From Oscillospiraceae bacterium (GTDB lineage Bacteria > Bacillota > Clostridia > Oscillospirales > Oscillospiraceae): a stretch of DNA of 44,086 nucleotides. The notes below the pieces were generated by a model that was given only the letters and a program-made list of their open reading frames with translations, was not told the DNA's origin and did no database searches. The stretch lies in NCBI GenBank assembly GCA_016286665.1, contig JAEETX010000015.1, positions 1 through 44,086 on the forward strand, written 5' to 3'. How positions within the stretch are numbered: the first letter of the stretch is position 1; the number at the start of each line of letters is the position of its first letter. Positions 1-8,250 of the stretch are shown piece after piece. The position numbers were made by a program, and so were the translations under genes.

Positions 1-124
1 GCGAGCAGAAATCGTGTCAGACGAGGCGGAGGACGAAGGCGGGCTGCCGCCCGTCAAGGCCGACAACGAAGTTTGGCGCGATTTATGCCGCTGGGAATCC
101 GAGATTTCTATTGGGTATTAGTAT
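1..124 (+). repeat. Partial copy of a dispersed palindromic repeat, cut by the window edge
   Basis: Bases 1-124 align without gaps to the reverse complement of 38336-38213. I count about 15 differences, and most are near the right end. The best-conserved stretch (about 1-92) differs at only six positions. The right end here (about 105-124) resembles the 22-bp terminal inverted repeat of the complete copy but is diverged. The left end lies outside the window. No convincing gene is present between base 1 and the NSS transporter stop at 141. Non-coding mobile or REP/MITE-like DNA is my inference. Confidence 0.75.
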
Positions 125-140
125 CAGATTTGGGATCGGA

Positions 141-1481
141 TCATTTCCACTTGAAGGTCGCCAGGCCGTAGATATACAGGGCCAGGACGCAGATGGGAAC
201 GAAGTATTTGAAGATGGGCTTCATCCAGCCCCGCACCTTCAAACCCTTGCCTGCGTTGGCCTCGGCGATGAAGTTATCCCAGCCCCAGCCGAACTTGAAG
301 CAGCAGAAGACGGAGAAGACGAAAGCGCCGATGGGCAGGAGGTTGGTGCTGACGATGAAATCCCAGAAGTCCAGCCAGGCGGAACCCTCCGCGAAGGGCT
401 GGAAATGGAAAGCGCTGTAGCCCAGAGCGGTGGTGAGGGCCAGGACGAAGATGCCCGCGCCGCAGACGATGCAGCCCTTGGGGCGGCTCCAGCCGGTCAT
501 TTCCCGGACGCAGGCCAGGATGTTTTCAAACACGGCCAGCTCTGTGGAGAAAGCGGCGAAGACCATAAAGAGGAAGAACAGCGTCCCCCAGCCGCGGCCC
601 CCGGCCATGTTGTTGAAGACGGTGGCCATGGTGTCGAACAGCAGGGAGGGGCCCGCGTTCACTTCGATGCCGTAGGTGAAGCAGGCGGGGAACATGATGA
701 AGCCGGCGATGACGGCCACCAGGGTGTCCAGCACGATGACGTTGACGCTCTCGCCCAGCAGGGAGCGCTCCTTGCCGATGTAGCTGCCGAAGATGGCCAT
801 GGAGCCGATGCCCAGGCTCAGGGTGAAGAAGGCCTGGTTCATGGCCCCTACGATGACGCTGCCGTCGATCTTCTTGAAATCCGGGATGAGATAGAAGCGG
901 AGGCCTTCCTTCGCGCCGCTCAGCGTGCCGCTGTGGACCGCCAGGACCAGCATCAGGATAAAGAGGGCCACCATCAGGTATTTCGTCACCCGTTCCAGGC
1001 CCCCCTGGAGGTTGAAGCTCAGCACCAGGAAGCCCAGCACAACGGCGATGAGAAGGTAGACCACATTGACGGTGCCGTTGGTGATCATGCCCACGAAGCC
1101 CAGGTTGGCGGACTCACCCAGCAGGAACTTCACAAAGTAGTAGATCATCCAGCCGGTGACCACGCTGTAGAAGGCCATGAGGGCCACGTTGCCCAGCAGG
1201 GCGAGATAGCCGTGGATATGCCATTTCTGCCCCGGCTTCTCCAGCTTCTGATACATCCGCACGGGGCTTGCCTGGGAGGCGCGGCCCATAGCGAATTCCA
1301 TGACCATGGCCGGCAGGCCCAGCAGCACCAGGCAGAGGATGTAGACCAGCACAAAGCCGCCCCCGCCGTACTGCCCGGTCATCCAGGGGAATTTCCAGAC
1401 GTTGCCGCAGCCGATGGCGCAGCCTGCGCTCAGCAGGATGAAGCCCAGGCGGCTGCCCAGTCTTTCGCGTTGGTTATTCAT
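141..1481 (-). CDS. Sodium-dependent amino-acid/neurotransmitter symporter (NSS/SNF family)
   Basis: A 446-residue polytopic inner-membrane protein, expected to couple sodium entry to uptake of an amino acid or related amine. Residues 20-33 match the NSS signature of the first unwound helix (family form G-x-G-N-x-W-R-F-P), here reading GCAIGCGNVWKFPW. Hydrophobic segments recur along the whole length. The size fits the short bacterial 11-helix type (Tyt1/MhsT-like, about 450 residues) rather than longer eukaryotic transporters. AAAGGAG lies just upstream of the ATG. It is transcribed alone, downstream of the peptide-binding protein genes and separated from them by a terminator near 1603. Substrate cannot be read from sequence; a Trp/Tyr-type amino acid is only a guess. 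Confidence 0.93.
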   Translation of the reverse strand: MNNQRERLGSRLGFILLSAGCAIGCGNVWKFPWMTGQYGGGGFVLVYILCLVLLGLPAMVMEFAMGRASQASPVRMYQKLEKPGQKWHIHGYLALLGNVALMAFYSVVTGWMIYYFVKFLLGESANLGFVGMITNGTVNVVYLLIAVVLGFLVLSFNLQGGLERVTKYLMVALFILMLVLAVHSGTLSGAKEGLRFYLIPDFKKIDGSVIVGAMNQAFFTLSLGIGSMAIFGSYIGKERSLLGESVNVIVLDTLVAVIAGFIMFPACFTYGIEVNAGPSLLFDTMATVFNNMAGGRGWGTLFFLFMVFAAFSTELAVFENILACVREMTGWSRPKGCIVCGAGIFVLALTTALGYSAFHFQPFAEGSAWLDFWDFIVSTNLLPIGAFVFSVFCCFKFGWGWDNFIAEANAGKGLKVRGWMKPIFKYFVPICVLALYIYGLATFKWK

Positions 1482-1602
1482 TTTGAATCCCTCGCTCCTT
1501 TCTTTATTTAGTTAAAGCAGATTTAGACGGAATAATCAAGCGAATTTTGAAATTTTCGTGAACATACGGGAGAAAATGCGAAAGCATTGACAGAAAATAG
1601 CG

Positions 1603-1632
1603 AAAGCCGAACACGATGATGTGTCCGGCTTT
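1603..1632 (-). terminator. Rho-independent terminator of the peptide-binding protein gene
   Basis: On the minus strand a 12-bp stem with a 6-base loop lies just beyond the stop at 1655, followed by TTTCGCTATTTTC. The one non-Watson-Crick position is a G-U pair only when read on the minus strand, which supports that direction. Confidence 0.7.
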
Positions 1633-1654
1633 TGCCTGCCGCCTGCGGTCAGCC

Positions 1655-4111
1655 TCAATAGCAGTCGATGGCTCCGCCGGCTCCGGCGACGACGTCCGCC
1701 CATTCCCGGTCGGAATAGGCATAGGTGAGATATTTCACGCCGCCGAAGCCCAGGCCGAAGATATAATCCGCCGTGGGCAGCCGGAGCTGCTTGCCCCAGA
1801 GCTCGCAGGTCTGTCCCTCGCTCATGGGGATCACGTCATAGCTGCGCAGGACCGCCTCCTCCAGGGCCGCCAGGATATCCAGGCGCTCCCCCGGGTTTCC
1901 CTCCGCGCCGCAGCTGAAATCCACAGCCGTCCCGTCGGGTGCGGCAACGGGTCGGGTCTCACCGCACATGATCGCATACCAGTCCGTAACGGAGGCGGTG
2001 AAGCATTCTCCCCGGATGGTCACGGTCAGCGGGACCGCAGAAGCGTCCCAGGCGGGATCATAGCGGTAGGCGTCGCTGATATAGGCTTCCATGAGCCCGT
2101 GGGGATCCAGCGGGCTTCCGGCCCAGCCGACGCCGAAAAGCATGTCCACACGGTTTTCCTTCAGGGCGTTGTAGCAGTCGCTGCCCAGGTCGTCCAGTCG
2201 CGTGAAGCGCAGTCTTCCGGCCAGCTTCGTGTTCTTCACCGCCGCGGTGAACTGTTCCGTCAGCAGCGCATAGCCTCTGAGATAAAACTCGGATTCCGAG
2301 GGAAGCCCGATGCAGATCTCCACCACGCTGTCCCGGTCTACATACCCGGCGTCCAGGGCCTGCTGCCAGGCGCTGTCGAAAAGCGCTCTTGCCCGCTCCG
2401 GGTCATAGCCCATCGTATCGGCGCTGTCGCCCCAGAGGTCGGATACCACGGCCTTGCCCTGCGCCGTGGTCCGATAGGGGACGCCGTCGGAGAGGTCGGC
2501 GATGATCAGGGGCGTAAAGAGGGCCAGGGAGGGGCGGTTGGCGGGGGAGATCGCCCTGCAGAAAGCGGCGCGGTCCAGGGCCAGGCTCATGGCCCGTCGG
2601 AAATCGGGGAGGGTGAGGATGGTCTTGTTCACATTCCTTCCGGCCTCCTCCTGCCGCAGCGTCAGGGCGTCGAAGTCCGGATTGAAGACCATGAGGTAGC
2701 TGGTATCTCCGGGGATAGTGCGGCAGCAGGGGGAATCCGCATAGATCTCCCTTACCGCCTCTGCCGGCAGACAATAGTCCAGGCTGCCGGCCAGGAAGCG
2801 CTCCAGCTGCTCGTCCTCGTCGGGCACATACTGGATCACGATGTCGGTGGTCTGATAGACCGGCCGTTCCTCCTCGCTGCCCAGACCGAAATAACGGGTA
2901 TTCCGGGTCAGATAGCAGATGTCCTTTGTCTCAAACTCCGTGAGGACATAGGGTCCGCAGCTCGAGGTCGTTTCGGGAGAGGTCCCGTAAGAGTTGACAT
3001 AATGTCCTTTTACCTCCCCGGCACAGGCGTCGTAGAGGGCGGTGTTCACCAGCCAGCAGTCGGTCAGAGCATAGAGGAGGTCAAAGCCCTCCAGAGGCTC
3101 CTCCAGCACCAGCACCAGCTCATAGTCGCCCCTGGCGAAGATGCCCACCTCCTCCCAGGCGACGGGGGGAGCGGGGGCGTGATAGACGAAGTATTCCGGC
3201 AGAGTCTCGGCGCTGTCCCCCCACCCGGGATTGCCGGTGACCAGCCCTTCAAAGAGAAGATAGCTTTCTTTGGTAAGGGGGACCAGTCCGTCCCTGTCCA
3301 TCCGGGCCAGCAGGGAATCCCAGGAGCGAAGATCGAAGCATTTGCTTCCATAGGTCTCCACATAAAAGCGCAGCGTTTCGCCGTAGAGCAGGTATTCCAG
3401 CGGGTAATCCAGCGCCAGAGCGACGGTCTGCCCCTCCGGCGTGCAGTAAACCCCGTCCTCGTTGAGCCTCATATCCGCCATGGTGTAGCGCGCGTTCATG
3501 GCGTTCTCCAGGTAGATCGGCTGCACCTGGTCCCGATAGCGGGCGGCCCCCGCCAGGGCCAGCGCTCCTTCACTGAGCATGCCTGCCTGAGGGTTCTGCG
3601 CCCAGGGGTACAGCAGCCGCATGGCGGAGGCGACAAAGTCCTCCGCAGTAATGGGACTGCCGTCCTGCCAGCAAAGGTCCTGCCGCAGGGGAATGGCATA
3701 GGCGCGCCGGGTGTCCTCCTCCGTCAGTCCGTAGCTGCCCGCCAGCTCCGCGGTGACGTCCGTCGGCAGGTCCGCCGCCATGCAGGGCTCCAGGCGGAAG
3801 CCGTCGCCGTTCTGGTTCAGTGCAAAAGCATAGAGACCGGCGCTGAGATAGCTCAGCAGCTCCGCATCCGCGGTGTCCGCACAGCGGTGAGGATTCCAGT
3901 TGGAAGGGAATTCGCTGACGGCCTTGTTGAAGGTGAAGGTCAGAGGCTCCGGCGTTTCCGTCGGGCGCGGGGCATGCGTAACTGCCGGCGCAGGCGCCGC
4001 CGCAGCGGAGGCGCGGCCGCGGCGGGAAGCGGATATGGTGACCGGCGTGATTACTGCCGCCAAGGCCAGTACGACGGCGACGATCAGCTTGCCAAAGTGT
4101 TTTTTCATCAT
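1655..4111 (-). CDS. ABC-type oligopeptide-binding protein, solute-binding family 5 (orphan)
   Basis: An 818-residue exported protein. A basic start and hydrophobic stretch (about residues 5-28) form a signal or anchor, but no lipobox Cys is visible, unlike its upstream paralogue. A Pro/Ala/Thr linker to about residue 60 is followed by a family-5 (OppA/DppA-like) fold: an FxNKAVSxFPxNWNPH opening, a central SCGPYVLTEFE segment, and a late LPDFRRAMSLALDRAAF segment typical of this family. It probably binds a peptide or other ligand outside the membrane. Two ATG codons stand in tandem; the second (4108) is better spaced from AAGGAA. No permease or ATPase gene adjoins, so it either works with a distant transporter or acts as a sensor. 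Ligand unknown. Confidence 0.82.
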   Translation of the reverse strand: MMKKHFGKLIVAVVLALAAVITPVTISASRRGRASAAAAPAPAVTHAPRPTETPEPLTFTFNKAVSEFPSNWNPHRCADTADAELLSYLSAGLYAFALNQNGDGFRLEPCMAADLPTDVTAELAGSYGLTEEDTRRAYAIPLRQDLCWQDGSPITAEDFVASAMRLLYPWAQNPQAGMLSEGALALAGAARYRDQVQPIYLENAMNARYTMADMRLNEDGVYCTPEGQTVALALDYPLEYLLYGETLRFYVETYGSKCFDLRSWDSLLARMDRDGLVPLTKESYLLFEGLVTGNPGWGDSAETLPEYFVYHAPAPPVAWEEVGIFARGDYELVLVLEEPLEGFDLLYALTDCWLVNTALYDACAGEVKGHYVNSYGTSPETTSSCGPYVLTEFETKDICYLTRNTRYFGLGSEEERPVYQTTDIVIQYVPDEDEQLERFLAGSLDYCLPAEAVREIYADSPCCRTIPGDTSYLMVFNPDFDALTLRQEEAGRNVNKTILTLPDFRRAMSLALDRAAFCRAISPANRPSLALFTPLIIADLSDGVPYRTTAQGKAVVSDLWGDSADTMGYDPERARALFDSAWQQALDAGYVDRDSVVEICIGLPSESEFYLRGYALLTEQFTAAVKNTKLAGRLRFTRLDDLGSDCYNALKENRVDMLFGVGWAGSPLDPHGLMEAYISDAYRYDPAWDASAVPLTVTIRGECFTASVTDWYAIMCGETRPVAAPDGTAVDFSCGAEGNPGERLDILAALEEAVLRSYDVIPMSEGQTCELWGKQLRLPTADYIFGLGFGGVKYLTYAYSDREWADVVAGAGGAIDCY

Positions 4112-4192
4112 CGTTCCTTATGGGGTTCCTTTCCTGAATGCGTTATCCCCGGCAGCCAGACAGCCGCCGGGGAGAGAACAAAGCCGGCCGGT

Positions 4193-6625
4193 TCAGCCGC
4201 GAAACGCCCACTGGGCGTCGTCATAGCGGTATTTCAGGGATCGAATGCCGCCGAAGAAGGAGAGAATGCTGTAAGTCTCGCTGCCCGGCTCCAGCTTGGC
4301 GGAGAGAAGCAGCTTCCTTGCGCCGGAGGCTACCGGGATGAAGCGCCGTTCCTTCAGCAGCGCTTCCTCCAGCAGGGACAGCACAAGGACGCGCTTTTCC
4401 GGTTCGGCAGCGAACTGCCCTTCCGGCAGGAGGGCCCGGCACCATTCGGTATAGGTCCGGGTGTCCGGCTCCCCGTCCAGCAGCAGGGTCAGCGGCTTTG
4501 TCTCCGGGTCGAAGCCGCAGCCCTCCTGGATCGTGTTGAAATCCGGGTCGCAGTAGCACTGCATCAGCCCGTAGGGGTCGAAGGCCGCGCCGCCCCATGC
4601 GCCGTAGCCCATCTCGATCTCTCCTGCGGCAACGGCAGCGTACCGGTCCTCCCTGGAGCAGAAATGCAGAAAGAGCTTGCCTTCAAAGCCGGTACCCTGC
4701 GTGGCCATATCCAGCATTTCCTGCAGGAGCGCATTCTGTTTTTGCCGCGTCTCCGTCAGCGCGCCGCCGGAAACGGCGCAGTCCAGTTCGATGGTCATAT
4801 CGTCCGTCCAGAGACCGGCCTCCAGCATCTGCGCATAGGCCAGATGGAAGCGGCGGCGGGCCCGTTCCGGGTCATAGCCGGTGAAGCTCTCGTAGACGGC
4901 GCGGAGATCATCGGCGGCGGAAAGCCCGTAGCCCCCGCACACGGCGGCTATCCCGTAAGGGCTGGTGCGGTAGCGGGAAGCGGGATCGTGGATCACGTCG
5001 TAAAGGTAAAGGGAGTTGACGACGCCCAGCTGCGCCCGGCAGGCGTCCTCGTCCGCTGCGGCAAAGGCGGCCCGGTCCAGGGAGAAGGAAAGGGCTTCCC
5101 GGAAGGCGTCGTTGGAAAGGCAGGTCTTGTTGACCTTCCTGCCGCCGGCAGAGGCGGCCTCCTGCAGGCGCGTCAGCGTCTCCTCCTCCGTGACCATGAA
5201 GAAGCGGTAGGTATAGGCGTCGTCCTGCAGGAGGGTCGTGGCGTCGGACACCTGAGGCAGGACTTCGCCTTCCTCGGGCAGCAGCAGGTCGAGGCTGCCC
5301 TCGCGGAAGCGTTTTTCCGCTTCGCTGCGGCTCAGCAGGTCCAGCACCACCCGATCCGTCTCGTAAGTGCCGGGGGTGAAGGCGCACCAGCGGTCGTTCT
5401 TCTCCAGGGTGAGACTCCGCTCCGCCAGCGCCGTCAGCCCGTAGGGGCCGCAGCTCATGCTGGTTTCGACGCTGGTGCCGTAGCTGGTGTAGCTGCGGCC
5501 GCCGTAGTCAAATCTGCCTTTTTCATAAAGCGGCTCATAGACCAGCCAGGGGGAACTCAGGGTGTAGAGAAGGTCGAATTCTTCCGTTTCCCCGGCGCAG
5601 ATATAGAGCAGGGTGTAGTCGTCTTCCTTCAGCAGACCCACGCTCTCCCAGGCCGCCTCGGGCCAGGTCCGGGGAAAGGCGGTGTAGTAGGCCAGGTTCT
5701 CCGCCGTTTCGCGGCCCCAGGCGTCGCTGCCGGTGAAGGAATGGAGCAGGTCCATGGTTTCCCGCGTCACAGGCACATAGCCCGCCGCGTCGGCCAGCTT
5801 CAGAAGACCGGAATAGACCGCCTCCGGCACATAGCCCGCCCGGTAATAATCCTCCAGACTGCTGCCGTCCAGCCAGATGGAGAGGGGCGAAGTCAGGGAG
5901 AAATAGAGCGGCGTCCCATCGGGGGCGGTGCAAACGCCGGATTCATCGAAGCTCCATTCCTCCGGCGGATAGGTGAAGCCGCCGCCGGGGAGCGCGTTTT
6001 CTTCCCATACGTCCATGCCGGAGTGACGGTAGGCGTTGGCGCCCAGGAGCTCCGCAGCGCCGGTGCAGAAAACGGAAGCGCGGTAATTGTCCATTTCCGG
6101 GGAGAGGAGCTGCTTCATGGAATAGAGGTAGTCGTCCGCGGTGATGGGTGTGGCGGCGTCGTCGTCCCAGCAGGCCGTTTCCCTGAGGCGGATGCGCCAG
6201 ACCCTTCCCCGCTCCGTTTCACCCACGCCCCAGTCCGGGGCCTGTGCCCAGGAAGCGGTCACATCCTCCACGCTTTCCGCCATTTCAAAGATCCAGGCGT
6301 CCTCCGGGAGACCCTCCGGTCCCTCCGTCAGGCCGATGTTCACCAGGGGCGCGCAGGTCAGGCTGCAGATCAGATAATCCGTCTCCGACTGCCAGCAATG
6401 GGGATTCCAGCAGGCAGGCAGGGAGGCGGCGGCGAGCCGCAGGGTATGATAATCCGCCCTCGGCGCTTCCGTAGGCGGCGGAGGCTCCGGGGTGACCGTC
6501 GCATCTGACGCGGACGGGGAAGGGGCGGGGGAGGAAGCGGGAGCGGAAAAGAAAGCGCAGCCGCCGAAAAGAGACGGCAGCAGGAGCAGGCAAAGAAGGA
6601 AAGCGAAGAATCGTTTGTTCCTCAT
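4193..6625 (-). CDS. Lipoprotein, ABC-type peptide-binding protein, solute-binding family 5
   Basis: An 810-residue lipoprotein. I use the ATG at 6625 because GGAGGA precedes it and because MRNKRFFAFLL is a signal peptide ending in lipobox LFGGC (Cys23); a longer frame to 6715 lacks these. A Ser/Pro linker (about 24-55) leads into a family-5 solute-binding fold sharing the same landmarks as the next gene: ACWNPH near the start, SCGPYGLTALAE in the middle, and FREALSFSLDRAAF late. It is first in a two-gene tandem with the 1655-4111 paralogue, 81 bases apart, with no membrane or ATPase partner in the window. Peptide uptake or sensing is inferred from the family; the ligand is unknown. Confidence 0.85.
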   Translation of the reverse strand: MRNKRFFAFLLCLLLLPSLFGGCAFFSAPASSPAPSPSASDATVTPEPPPPTEAPRADYHTLRLAAASLPACWNPHCWQSETDYLICSLTCAPLVNIGLTEGPEGLPEDAWIFEMAESVEDVTASWAQAPDWGVGETERGRVWRIRLRETACWDDDAATPITADDYLYSMKQLLSPEMDNYRASVFCTGAAELLGANAYRHSGMDVWEENALPGGGFTYPPEEWSFDESGVCTAPDGTPLYFSLTSPLSIWLDGSSLEDYYRAGYVPEAVYSGLLKLADAAGYVPVTRETMDLLHSFTGSDAWGRETAENLAYYTAFPRTWPEAAWESVGLLKEDDYTLLYICAGETEEFDLLYTLSSPWLVYEPLYEKGRFDYGGRSYTSYGTSVETSMSCGPYGLTALAERSLTLEKNDRWCAFTPGTYETDRVVLDLLSRSEAEKRFREGSLDLLLPEEGEVLPQVSDATTLLQDDAYTYRFFMVTEEETLTRLQEAASAGGRKVNKTCLSNDAFREALSFSLDRAAFAAADEDACRAQLGVVNSLYLYDVIHDPASRYRTSPYGIAAVCGGYGLSAADDLRAVYESFTGYDPERARRRFHLAYAQMLEAGLWTDDMTIELDCAVSGGALTETRQKQNALLQEMLDMATQGTGFEGKLFLHFCSREDRYAAVAAGEIEMGYGAWGGAAFDPYGLMQCYCDPDFNTIQEGCGFDPETKPLTLLLDGEPDTRTYTEWCRALLPEGQFAAEPEKRVLVLSLLEEALLKERRFIPVASGARKLLLSAKLEPGSETYSILSFFGGIRSLKYRYDDAQWAFRG

Positions 6626-6705
6626 GGGTTCCTCCGGGATATCGGTATTTGAAATCGTCCGTGACAGGCGCTCACAGGCTGCGCGCAAAAACGTTATGAA
6701 AGAAA

Positions 6706-6739
6706 CAGGCTGCAAAATCCTTTCGGATTTTGCAGCCTG
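6706..6739 (-). terminator. Strong hairpin terminator after the small membrane protein gene
   Basis: A perfect 15-bp stem (6706-6720 with 6725-6739) and TTTC loop lie 16 bases beyond the stop at 6755. Read on the minus strand the stem is followed by TGTTTCTTTC. It separates the membrane-protein gene from the peptide-binding pair. Confidence 0.75.
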
Positions 6740-6754
6740 CCAATCCGTTTCATG

Positions 6755-7315
6755 TCAGCCGAGGGTGGGCAGATAGTAGTCAGCGGGACGGGACTTGATC
6801 TCCATGACGCACAGCGCGATGTTGGCGATGGTAACGATCGCCAGGATGATGGACAAGATGCCTCCCAGGATCCGGCTGGCCGGCACGTTGCAGAACCGGG
6901 GGATCAGCGTCGCGAAGAAATAGCCCTTGATGCCGCATATCGCCATGATGAGCGGGAAGACATTTGTGGCGATACCCTTCTTTCCCATGGTGCAGAGAAT
7001 GATGATGCCGCTGATCATCATCAGCACGGGGGCGCCGAGCTGCCGCAGCGTGATGTTCTTGAACTTCAGGCTGGGATCCTCCGCATTCAGCACATCGCCC
7101 ATATAGGTATCCAACTGTTTGAAGTTATAGTTGAAAAGGATCTCGCCCCACATGCTGGTCTGATTCTTGGTGTCCTTCTTGCCGGTGGGCTCATAGCGGA
7201 AATACGGCATGAACCACTGCAGGAAAATAAGAACGACCACAACGATGATGGCGTAGTGGGTGATATTGAGTTTTTTCAGGATCCCGATTCTTTTCGCATC
7301 CATTTCCATATCCAA
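6755..7315 (-). CDS. Small four-helix membrane protein of unknown function
   Basis: A 186-residue protein that I do not recognise. About four hydrophobic segments are visible: near residues 20-36, 95-110, 118-135 and 150-172. A 50-60 residue polar loop follows the first helix. The ORF begins with TTG at 7315; ATG at 7309 and 7303 are alternatives, and GGAGG lies 4 bases from the TTG and 10 from the first ATG, so 7309 is plausible. It is monocistronic: its own promoter lies at 7366-7394 and a strong terminator at 6706-6739. No cysteine cluster, catalytic motif or signal cleavage site is evident. Confidence 0.72.
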   Translation of the reverse strand: MDMEMDAKRIGILKKLNITHYAIIVVVVLIFLQWFMPYFRYEPTGKKDTKNQTSMWGEILFNYNFKQLDTYMGDVLNAEDPSLKFKNITLRQLGAPVLMMISGIIILCTMGKKGIATNVFPLIMAICGIKGYFFATLIPRFCNVPASRILGGILSIILAIVTIANIALCVMEIKSRPADYYLPTLG

Positions 7316-7365
7316 AAGACCTCCATACCTTACTGTAGAACAGGGCGCTCATAGCTTATGGATGC

Positions 7366-7394
7366 AGTTTAGCACAATAATGAACAAATTACAA
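7366..7394 (-). promoter_or_regulatory. Sigma-A type promoter for the small membrane protein
   Basis: On the minus strand the site reads TTGTAA, a 17-base spacer, then TAAACT, with an extended TG one base before the -10. It lies about 50 bases upstream of the start. Confidence 0.65.
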
Positions 7395-7454
7395 GAGCTG
7401 ATTTCGATAATTTGCATAAAAACCGAAAAGCCGTTTTGTCCAATGCCGCAAGGC

Positions 7455-8099
7455 CTAGTCCTGCGCATCCAGCACCGTCAGCGGATCGATGGCTTCGCCG
7501 TCCACATAAACGCGGAAATCGAGGTGAACGCCCGTGACCCGGCCGGTCGCGCCCATGGTGGCGATGATCTGCCCCTGGCTCACCGTGTCCCCGACGGACA
7601 CCAGCAGACTGTTGCAGTGGGAGTAGCGGGTCTCATAGCCGTTGCCGTGGTCGATCAGGATGGTCAGCCCGAAGCCGCTGCTGTCCTTGGCTTCCGTCAC
7701 CGTGCCGGAGGCGGAAGCGTGGATCTTGGTGCCGGGCTGATCCGCCAGGTCGACGCCGCCGTGGAATTCCGTACCCTCCCCGGTGACGGGGTCGATGCGG
7801 GGACCGAATTCGGAGCTGATGTAGCCGTGGTCCGAAAAGCGGACGGGCCACACATGGGGGATGTATTCGTCGCTGTCGTCCTTCCGGGCCTTGATCTCCT
7901 CCAGGGAAAGGGTGATCTCCGCCTCAAACAGCTCGTTTCCGCTGATGATGTCGAAGCTGCGGCGGCCCGTCAGGGGGGCAGACGCGCGCTCTTTGGGCGA
8001 ACTCGCGGCCGCGGAAAGCAGGGACGCCGCCAGGATCGCGGTTATGAGGAGCGCTGCGGAGCAGCGCAGGAATTTGCGAAGGGGAGAACGAAACTTCAT
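7455..8099 (-). CDS. Exported M23/LytM-family peptidase-like protein with altered zinc motif
   Basis: A 214-residue protein with a signal or anchor helix (about residues 12-32) and a C-terminal M23 (LytM) domain (about 110-210). The first motif, HGGVDLA, supplies the usual His and Asp. The last motif, normally H-x-H in GxHLHFE, reads GVHLDFRV, so the zinc-binding second His is replaced by Asp (codon GAT near 7529). M23 enzymes cut peptidoglycan peptide cross-bridges; this one may be a weak enzyme, use Asp as ligand, or be a non-catalytic regulator or scaffold, as some sporulation LytM proteins are. It is transcribed alone from 8142-8170. Confidence 0.88.
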   Translation of the reverse strand: MKFRSPLRKFLRCSAALLITAILAASLLSAAASSPKERASAPLTGRRSFDIISGNELFEAEITLSLEEIKARKDDSDEYIPHVWPVRFSDHGYISSEFGPRIDPVTGEGTEFHGGVDLADQPGTKIHASASGTVTEAKDSSGFGLTILIDHGNGYETRYSHCNSLLVSVGDTVSQGQIIATMGATGRVTGVHLDFRVYVDGEAIDPLTVLDAQD

Positions 8100-8141
8100 G
8101 CCAAATCCGCCTTGGTCACAGCCGTCGCTGAAATTGGTTAC

Positions 8142-8170
8142 AGTTTATTACAAAACGCGGGAAAAATCAA
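8142..8170 (-). promoter_or_regulatory. Sigma-A type promoter for the M23 gene
   Basis: On the minus strand it reads TTGATT, a 17-base spacer and TAAACT, about 45 bases upstream of the M23 start. Confidence 0.65.
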
Positions 8171-8204
8171 GAGCAAATTGTAACGATTGCCCGCAGTTCG
8201 CCGC

Positions 8205-8239
8205 AAAAAAAGAAGCCGGGCCGCCGGGAGGCGGCCCGG
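8205..8239 (-). terminator. Terminator of the hom-lysC operon
   Basis: A perfect 10-bp GC stem (8216-8225 with 8230-8239), four-base loop, and on the minus strand CTTCTTTTTTT directly after it. It lies 12 bases past the lysC stop. Confidence 0.9.
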
Positions 8240-8250
8240 AAACGAAAATC

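Noticed and set aside
111-1511. A 466-codon plus-strand frame
   Set aside because: It is the antisense shadow of the NSS transporter, which has a full family signature and RBS.
1616-6508. A 1630-codon open frame on the plus strand
   Set aside because: It runs antisense to two clear solute-binding proteins on the minus strand. In GC-rich coding DNA the antisense frame stays open by chance. It shows no known motif.
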